Source: Solirubrobacterales bacterium (GTDB lineage: Bacteria; Actinomycetota; Thermoleophilia; Solirubrobacterales; Solirubrobacteraceae). Taken from it: 11,972 nucleotides of DNA. The notes below the pieces were generated by a model. That model was not told the DNA's origin. It saw nothing but the letters and a program-made list of their open reading frames with translations, and searched no databases. A program made the translations under genes and the position numbers. The stretch's first letter is position 1. Each line of letters begins with the position of its first letter. Location of the stretch: positions 1 to 11,972 of the forward strand of contig JAPLCH010000238.1 of assembly GCA_026392325.1 (NCBI GenBank), in the 5' to 3' direction. Positions 7,750-11,972 of the stretch are shown one piece after another.

Positions 7750-8703
7750 ATGAATGACCCCGAGGTCACCTACTGCATCGTCAACACCGCCCAACGGGAG
7801 AACCTGGAGGTGTGTCTTGACGCGGTGCAAAGCGAGTGTGAATCGCTCCCGTTCAAAACGGAGGTGCTGGTCCTTGACAACTTTTCAGATGACGGCTCGG
7901 CCGAGCTTGCCCAAGCTCACCCAATAGTCGACCGGGTCATAGCCCTGCCGCGAAGGCGGGGCAAGGCCCACAACGACAGCGAGCTGATCGGCGCTGCTCA
8001 CGGTCGCTACTGCCTCCTCCTCAACGAGGACGCCTTCCTTCGCCCCGGGGCAACGCTCGCACTCTGGGAAGCACTTGAGGCCGACCCGCTGGCTGCCGCA
8101 GCCGGCGCGAAGTTGCTTCGGCCAGAAGGTGGAGAACAGCCTTCAGCCTGGAGATTCCCAAGCTGGGGAACTGTCCTCGCAGGAGCCCTGCTGCTGCACC
8201 GTTTCGTCACCGTTCAGTCCGGACGCGGTCAGTCAACAGTCCGCGTGGACTGGGCCCAGTCCGCGGCGATGATGATCCGGACCGAACCGGTTGAGGCGAT
8301 TGGCAGACTTGACCCGAGCTATTTCGTCTACTCCGATGAGACAGACCTCTGCCGCCGACTGGCTGACCGAGGACGGCCCACCATTCATGTTCCTGGAGCC
8401 GCAGCCGTGCACCACGAGGGCCTGTCAACGGGCGCATCAGCTGAGCGCCGAATAGTTGAGTTTGCCCGTGGGCGTGACCGATATCTGAAAACCCATGTGG
8501 GTCGAATCTCCGCGCTCGCCATGCGCCCATTCATTGCTTTTCCATACCTGCTCAGGGCAGTTGCAGCTCAGGTCCTTCCCGGCCATGACCCGGAGCGCTA
8601 CATCGCTCACGCACGGGCAGCCATGCGACCTTCCGACGGGGAAGGGCTGCGTGAAGCTGCGGCCGCGTTCAACCTGCGCGCTTCGGCACGAGACGCTGCC
8701 TGA
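7750..8703 (+). CDS. Family 2 glycosyltransferase, rhamnosyltransferase (WbbL)-like
   Basis: A soluble GT2 of the type that includes dTDP-rhamnosyl transferases such as WbbL. It has 317 residues with TYCIVNTAQREN (7-18) as first strand and loop, VLDNFSDDGSAE (41-52), LLLNEDAFLRPG (89-100) with the acidic metal motif at 92-94, WAQSAAMMIR (168-177), and DPSYFVYSDETDLCRRLADRG (188-208), which carries the usual F-x-Y-x-(E/D)-x-D-L-C-R signature, followed by HHEG (221-224). The last 50 residues include a weakly hydrophobic stretch that may contact the membrane. I chose the ATG at 7750 because family homology starts within seven residues; 53 upstream in-frame residues are unlike the family. No Shine-Dalgarno sequence is visible, so the mRNA may be leaderless. 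The 3' end overlaps the convergent flippase gene by 35 bp. The rhamnose assignment is only inference. Confidence 0.91.
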   Translation: MNDPEVTYCIVNTAQRENLEVCLDAVQSECESLPFKTEVLVLDNFSDDGSAELAQAHPIVDRVIALPRRRGKAHNDSELIGAAHGRYCLLLNEDAFLRPGATLALWEALEADPLAAAAGAKLLRPEGGEQPSAWRFPSWGTVLAGALLLHRFVTVQSGRGQSTVRVDWAQSAAMMIRTEPVEAIGRLDPSYFVYSDETDLCRRLADRGRPTIHVPGAAAVHHEGLSTGASAERRIVEFARGRDRYLKTHVGRISALAMRPFIAFPYLLRAVAAQVLPGHDPERYIAHARAAMRPSDGEGLREAAAAFNLRASARDAA

Positions 8704-10153
8704 GCAGTGTTGCGCCCCGCCTGAAGACAACTGCTTCCTCTGGCTTCACAAAACGGGTCGCCAGAAGTACCGCGGGGATGACAGCCAAAACAGCCGCCCG
8801 TTCCGCAAAGGCGATCGCCCCAGAGGTCTCGAGCAGCAGGTTGCCGACAATTGAAAGCCCTCCGGCAATGGCTACAAACTGGGCAAGCCTCGCCCACTCA
8901 AACCCGACTTCAAAAAGTTTGCGCGTCAGGAGCCTGAGCGCGATCAGCATCACCACATAAGCCCCCGCGAGGGCCATGCCGGCACCCGCAATGCCAAATG
9001 GTGGAACCAGCACGACCAGGAGCAGAATGTTGGCTGCGAGTCCGATCAGCGCCGCTGGAAAATTTCTGGTGGTCACCTTCGCTCGACCTCCAACGCTGAC
9101 CATCAGATGAACAAGACCGTAGAGCGCCCAACCCAAAGCAACCCACGGCAACGCGGTGTAAGCGTCATAGAAAGTAGGGGCGGCCAGAAGGCGGACAACC
9201 CACCTGCCAAGCAGGACCAATGAGGCCACTGCCATGCCGGTTACCGCTGCGTACCAAGTGGTCACGGACGCGTAGAGGCGCGCTGCCTCGCGATCATCCT
9301 TGACGGAGTAGGCGAGCGGAGGCCAGGCGTATTGGAAGCCGCGGGCAAGGGCGATCATTCCGCCCGAGAGCTTGACCGCAAGCGAGTAGAGGCCAGCCGA
9401 GGCAGCTCCGCCTTTCCCATGGAAAAGCCAAGCGCGGTCGATCAGGTTAAGCGCGAAAACACTGGCGTCGGCAGGCACTGTCGGCAGCCCAAAGCGCAGG
9501 AGCGTTTTCATGCCGCTGGCTTGACCATCCTTTGCCCGAAGTCGCTCCCGCTCCCATACCCAGACGGCGATCAGCACCACTGCCGAGGCTGCGTAGTTGC
9601 CAAACAGAAGTCCATTGGCTCCATCCCCGCGGAAGACAACCAACCAGACGGTAAGGCTGACCGTCATCAACACATTCGCAATTGAGAAAGCGGCGTACTG
9701 GGCAGCCTTCTCCTCCACACGAAGCAACGACTGCGCGAGCTCAAGGTTTGAAAATGCCCAGAGGCCAAGTGCGCCAATGCGGACGATTGTCGGATCGGAC
9801 GTACCAAGGGTCCAGCTGCTGATCGGCCCTGCGAAGTACGCGATGCCAAGACAGGCGACCGTTGACACGGAGAGCAAGGTGAGGACCGACTTGCGCGCAA
9901 GGGCGTCCTTCCCTGCCTTGTCAAGCTGCTCGTAGTGGTACCTGACGAACGCCTCGCCAATGCCAAGACGCACGACGATGCTTGCGAAGACAACTCCCGC
10001 TCCAATCAGCTCTGCCGTGCCGTAATCCGCCTTGGTCAGGTGCCGCGTGTAGACGGGAAGCAGGAGGATCGCCAATGGCTTCGACACGAGGTCGGAGAGT
10101 TGGTAGGCAAACGCCGTGCGTAAAAGCCGTCTCAGGTGTCCCGGTCCGGCCAT
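8669..10153 (-). CDS. Wzx-type polysaccharide flippase (MOP superfamily)
   Basis: This integral membrane protein would move undecaprenyl-linked oligosaccharide from the inner to the outer face of the membrane. Its 494 residues contain about 14 hydrophobic segments (near 14-34, 46-66, 88-108, 124-142, 152-174, 180-200, 221-240, 252-272, 297-318, 335-355, 366-384, 386-408, 421-441, 449-467), the count typical of Wzx. The N-terminal motif LPVYTRHLTKADYG (32-45) is the usual LPxYTRxLxPxDYG signature. The ATG at 10153 is the only start that keeps the first helix complete. There is no usual ribosome binding site; an inverted repeat arm ends 2 nt upstream. The gene is divergent from the glycosyltransferase at 10199 and its tail overlaps the GT2 at 7750-8703. 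Together with the initiating sugar transferase it points to a Wzx-dependent pathway. Confidence 0.93.
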   Translation of the reverse strand: MAGPGHLRRLLRTAFAYQLSDLVSKPLAILLLPVYTRHLTKADYGTAELIGAGVVFASIVVRLGIGEAFVRYHYEQLDKAGKDALARKSVLTLLSVSTVACLGIAYFAGPISSWTLGTSDPTIVRIGALGLWAFSNLELAQSLLRVEEKAAQYAAFSIANVLMTVSLTVWLVVFRGDGANGLLFGNYAASAVVLIAVWVWERERLRAKDGQASGMKTLLRFGLPTVPADASVFALNLIDRAWLFHGKGGAASAGLYSLAVKLSGGMIALARGFQYAWPPLAYSVKDDREAARLYASVTTWYAAVTGMAVASLVLLGRWVVRLLAAPTFYDAYTALPWVALGWALYGLVHLMVSVGGRAKVTTRNFPAALIGLAANILLLVVLVPPFGIAGAGMALAGAYVVMLIALRLLTRKLFEVGFEWARLAQFVAIAGGLSIVGNLLLETSGAIAFAERAAVLAVIPAVLLATRFVKPEEAVVFRRGATLLRQRLVPKRAG

Positions 10154-10155
10154 CC

Positions 10156-10196
10156 CCGCGGACGGTACCGGGGGGACGGGCGGCTACCGTCCGCGG
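10156..10196. repeat. Perfect 12-bp inverted repeat between divergent starts
   Basis: CCGCGGACGGTA (10156-10167) is exactly inverted as TACCGTCCGCGG (10185-10196) around a 17-bp G-rich spacer. The repeat fills the 45-bp gap between the flippase ATG (10153, -) and the glycosyltransferase ATG (10199, +), with exactly 2 nt between each outer edge and its start codon. It could be a symmetric operator that controls both genes. Transcribed from either side, it could also fold as an RNA hairpin that abuts the start codon in both transcripts. Neither gene has another recognisable ribosome binding site. Confidence 0.8.
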
Positions 10197-10198
10197 TT

Positions 10199-11227
10199 AT
10201 GAACCGTCAGACCGCCCTGTTCCTTTTACCTCGCCCGCTTGAGTCATTCATCCTGCAGGACTTTGTCCGCCCACTGCTGGCCGGGGAGGACGTCGCAGTT
10301 CTCGAACCAGGGCGCATGCCAGCCGGGGCGTTGATGCGTCTACCCGCACCACTGGCGGCAGCCGAGGCAGCACGCCAGGCTGGCCGCGTGAAGGTCGAAG
10401 GCGACTTGGCAGCAGTGATCCTGATGCACCCAGTGCTGTGGCCGCTGGCCTCCGCTCTTCTGGCTCGCAACCCGGGCGCTGAGCTCTGGTACGGAATCTG
10501 GGACCGCTACGACCGTGCTCCCGACGCGGACGCAAAGACCCGGGCAAGGGTGGGAGCACTGCACGACGCCGCCTCCGGCCGGGCCAACTGGCGCTTCGCT
10601 GTTTCAGGGGCCCTGGCCGAACTCGAAGCCGCCAAGGGCCGTGAGGTTGACGTCCTGCCACCGCCCCATGACTCATTCCCAGCTCCTGACCCCGCACAGT
10701 CAATCGTGGCTGCGTCCATGGGTCACCTTGGTCGGAGAACTGACTGGACGCTGCTGCGCACGCTTGTTGAAGACATGCCGGAGCTGACTCTCCTGATGAT
10801 CGGTGCCGTCCACCCGGATGAGACACCTGACGACCAGGACATGCACGCGGTGCTCAATGCTTCCAATGCGGTCCAGCTTGGCTCACTGCCGGATGAGGCT
10901 GCAGCCCGTGTGATCAGCTTGGCCGATGTCTGCCTGCTTCCTTTCAAAAAGGACGAGTTCAATGACACGGGCCTCCCACAGCGGATCCTGAAGGCTGCAC
11001 GGGTTGGCAGGCGCACTCTCGTGCCACCGCTCAAGGGTCCGCTTACTCAAGGCGAGGCGGTAACGGTGTGCTCCACCCCTGAGGAGTGGGCCTCTGCATT
11101 GAGAGCGGCCAAGCATGCGGACCGGTCCGGTGAGGCGGGACTGCGTGAGTGGGCACTCTCAAACAATGAAGCTCTGCTGCTCGCGCCCATCCGGCAACGG
11201 ATGCAAGCCCTCGGCGTTCGAGCCTAG
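10199..11227 (+). CDS. Glycosyltransferase, GT-B fold (group 1-like)
   Basis: A 342-residue GT-B-like glycosyltransferase related to TuaH-type group 1 proteins; donor and acceptor are unknown. The N-terminal half has LFLLPRP (7-13) and a Rossmann-like core with VILMHPVLWPLA (73-84) and WYGIWDRYDR (97-106), where family members read the Y/W-D-x-x-D segment. The C-terminal half has SMGHLGRRTDWTLL (173-186), LTLLMIGAV (197-205), VQLGSLP (225-231) and the donor-site region ADVCLLPFKKDEFNDTGLPQ (242-261), followed by ILKAARVGRRTLVPPLKG (263-280). No membrane segment is seen. The ATG at 10199 is where homology begins; it lies 2 nt after the inverted repeat and has no Shine-Dalgarno sequence. It is transcribed away from the flippase and ends 15 bp before a hairpin terminator. 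Family membership is fairly sure, the reaction is not. Confidence 0.84.
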   Translation: MNRQTALFLLPRPLESFILQDFVRPLLAGEDVAVLEPGRMPAGALMRLPAPLAAAEAARQAGRVKVEGDLAAVILMHPVLWPLASALLARNPGAELWYGIWDRYDRAPDADAKTRARVGALHDAASGRANWRFAVSGALAELEAAKGREVDVLPPPHDSFPAPDPAQSIVAASMGHLGRRTDWTLLRTLVEDMPELTLLMIGAVHPDETPDDQDMHAVLNASNAVQLGSLPDEAAARVISLADVCLLPFKKDEFNDTGLPQRILKAARVGRRTLVPPLKGPLTQGEAVTVCSTPEEWASALRAAKHADRSGEAGLREWALSNNEALLLAPIRQRMQALGVRA

Positions 11228-11242
11228 CCCAGGCAAAGAAAA

Positions 11243-11271
11243 GGGTGGGCTGACTTTTCGTCAACCCACCC
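11243..11271. terminator. Intrinsic terminator shared by convergent genes
   Basis: GGGTGGGCTGA (11243-11253) pairs with TCAACCCACCC (11261-11271) over 11 positions with one C-A mismatch, around a 7-nt loop. Read on the minus strand the stem is followed directly by TTTTCTTTG, a good T-rich tract, so it should end the transcript of the small membrane protein at 11299-11622. On the plus strand it lies 15 bp after the glycosyltransferase stop, but its T-run comes later (near 11284), so termination may be weaker in that direction. Confidence 0.82.
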
Positions 11272-11298
11272 GATAATCAAATCCTTTTTAGCAGACGC

Positions 11299-11622
11299 CT
11301 AGAAAGGCGAATTGCTGCAGCGTGCGACCGCGTTCTTGCGGCCAAGAGTCGCGAGACTCTTTGGCGGAGTGTTGGCTCCGTACTGCGCCTGCGCCGTCTC
11401 AATGCAAGCCTGCTGCTTAAGGTTGCCCGCGCCAGTCCACAGCAGTGCTGTGGCCAAAATCGCAAGTGCCCCGTAGAAGATCTTGCCGAACGGGGGAAGC
11501 CCGATAGGCAGCGCTCCGCCAGCTGTCTCTTCGACTACTGCGTCGTTGGTCTCCTTGATCGCAACATCCGCATTCGCGGGGGCTGCATTTGAAGGTGCCT
11601 GAGTCTTCTCTTGTTCGTTCAT
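11299..11622 (-). CDS. Small single-pass membrane protein of unknown function
   Basis: I do not recognise this 107-residue protein. Residues 1-45 are polar and rich in Ala, Glu and Asn, and probably disordered. Residues 47-65 (GKIFYGALAILATALLWTG) form one membrane helix. The C-terminal 42 residues are polar and carry two cysteines, Cys73 and Cys102, which could form a disulfide if this end is outside the cell. No cleavable signal peptide is evident, because the helix is too far from the N-terminus. The coding call rests on the clear hydrophobic profile, an ATG start, a candidate promoter upstream and a well-placed terminator after the stop. The ribosome binding site is weak. It lies next to the polysaccharide genes, but nothing ties it to them functionally. 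Confidence 0.72.
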   Translation of the reverse strand: MNEQEKTQAPSNAAPANADVAIKETNDAVVEETAGGALPIGLPPFGKIFYGALAILATALLWTGAGNLKQQACIETAQAQYGANTPPKSLATLGRKNAVARCSNSPF

Positions 11623-11665
11623 GGTTCGGCAGTTTACCTGCTTTTTACTATCCGTGTGAGAAATG

Positions 11666-11693
11666 ACACTATGTCAGCATCGGTCCTGTCCAA
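11666..11693 (-). promoter_or_regulatory. Possible promoter for the small membrane protein
   Basis: On the minus strand TTGGAC (11693-11688) and TAGTGT (11671-11666) are separated by 16 bp, giving a leader of about 35 nt before the ATG at 11622. The -10 box overlaps a small palindrome, TGACA-3-TGTCA (11664-11676), that could be an operator. Both are short patterns and may be chance. Confidence 0.28.
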
Positions 11694-11707
11694 GTGGACT
11701 CAGCGGC

Positions 11708-11972
11708 TCAGTAAGGCCACTCCCCACGGCCTTGATCCAACAGCTTGGCAACCGGCCGAAGGTGAGAAACAAAAAAAACCTTGATTGCGACATTCCTGGC
11801 AAACCACCCGAGTTCACGGACTTGGAAAAGGATGCTCTTCCTGCGAGCCTCGGCGGCGGGCGAAGAGCGGCGGTACTCCGCAAGTGAACGAGAGCGGCCG
11901 ATGTACTCCCACTCACGGCTCAGGAAAAGAAGTCGAATCTGGGCGAGTGTGACTCCGACCGACGAGAACGAA
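11708..11972 (-). CDS. C-terminal part of an unidentified protein (5' end outside window)
   Basis: A minus-strand frame enters from the right edge and stays open for 87 codons to a TGA at 11708-11710. It contains no ATG, as expected for the tail of a longer gene. The translation has a protein-like composition: a hydrophobic segment GVTLAQIRLLFLSREW (6-21), an Arg-rich middle (EYIGRSRSLAEYRRS, 22-36), then LFQVRELGWFARNVAIKVFF (48-67) and a GEWPY end (83-87). I cannot assign a family. The amphipathic, Arg-rich and aromatic pattern would fit the tail of a membrane-associated enzyme, possibly another glycan gene, but that is only a guess. The stop lies 85 bp before the start of the small membrane protein on the same strand. 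The other frames here are interrupted or look less protein-like. Confidence 0.6.
   Translation of the reverse strand, partial: SFSSVGVTLAQIRLLFLSREWEYIGRSRSLAEYRRSSPAAEARRKSILFQVRELGWFARNVAIKVFFVSHLRPVAKLLDQGRGEWPY

Noticed and set aside
10248..10826. Minus-strand open frame of 192 codons within the GT-B gene
   Set aside because: It is antisense to a glycosyltransferase with clear motifs, and its Arg/Pro-rich composition looks non-coding.
11674..11916. Minus-strand ATG-initiated frame of 80 codons at the right end
   Set aside because: It overlaps the more protein-like frame ending at 11708 and has Ser/Pro/Gly-rich, low-information content; I judged it the shadow of the two.

Overview
This window looks like part of a moderately GC-rich Actinomycetota-type genome, or a metagenomic contig from that group. 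The evidence is the composition, the dense packing, GTG starts, weak or missing Shine-Dalgarno sequences before several genes, and the SDG form of the transketolase thiamine motif. The exact lineage cannot be fixed from the sequence.

Positions 1-4730 hold housekeeping and general metabolic genes. The 3' end of a polyphosphate kinase gene (ppk1, +) converges on a complete transketolase gene (tkt, -) with only 5 bp between the stop codons. Upstream of tkt on the same strand is a short-chain dehydrogenase/reductase with a strong ribosome binding site. It is divergent from an alpha/beta-hydrolase that keeps the nucleophile elbow but lacks a histidine at the usual triad place and ends in a basic, alanine-rich tail.

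Positions 4752-11227 form a cell-surface polysaccharide gene set. A minus-strand three-gene operon reads GT4 glycosyltransferase, membrane GT2 glycosyltransferase, then a short monotopic sugar-phosphate transferase that would load the first sugar on undecaprenyl phosphate. Divergent from it is a soluble rhamnosyltransferase-like GT2. This overlaps tail to tail with a Wzx-type flippase, which is in turn divergent from a GT-B glycosyltransferase. Together these can start a lipid-linked glycan, extend it and flip it across the membrane. No polymerase, ligase, chain-length regulator or nucleotide-sugar synthesis gene lies in the window, so the locus probably continues outside it or is dispersed.

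Positions 11228-11972 hold a hairpin terminator, a small single-pass membrane protein of unknown function, and the C-terminal 87 codons of a further minus-strand gene cut off by the window edge.

The most striking non-coding signal is a perfect 12-bp inverted repeat (arms 10156-10167 and 10185-10196) that fills the 45-bp gap between the divergent flippase and glycosyltransferase genes and lies exactly 2 nt from each start codon. I found no rRNA, tRNA, CRISPR array, insertion sequence or defence system, and no convincing wholly new system. No gene-free stretch is longer than about 160 bp.
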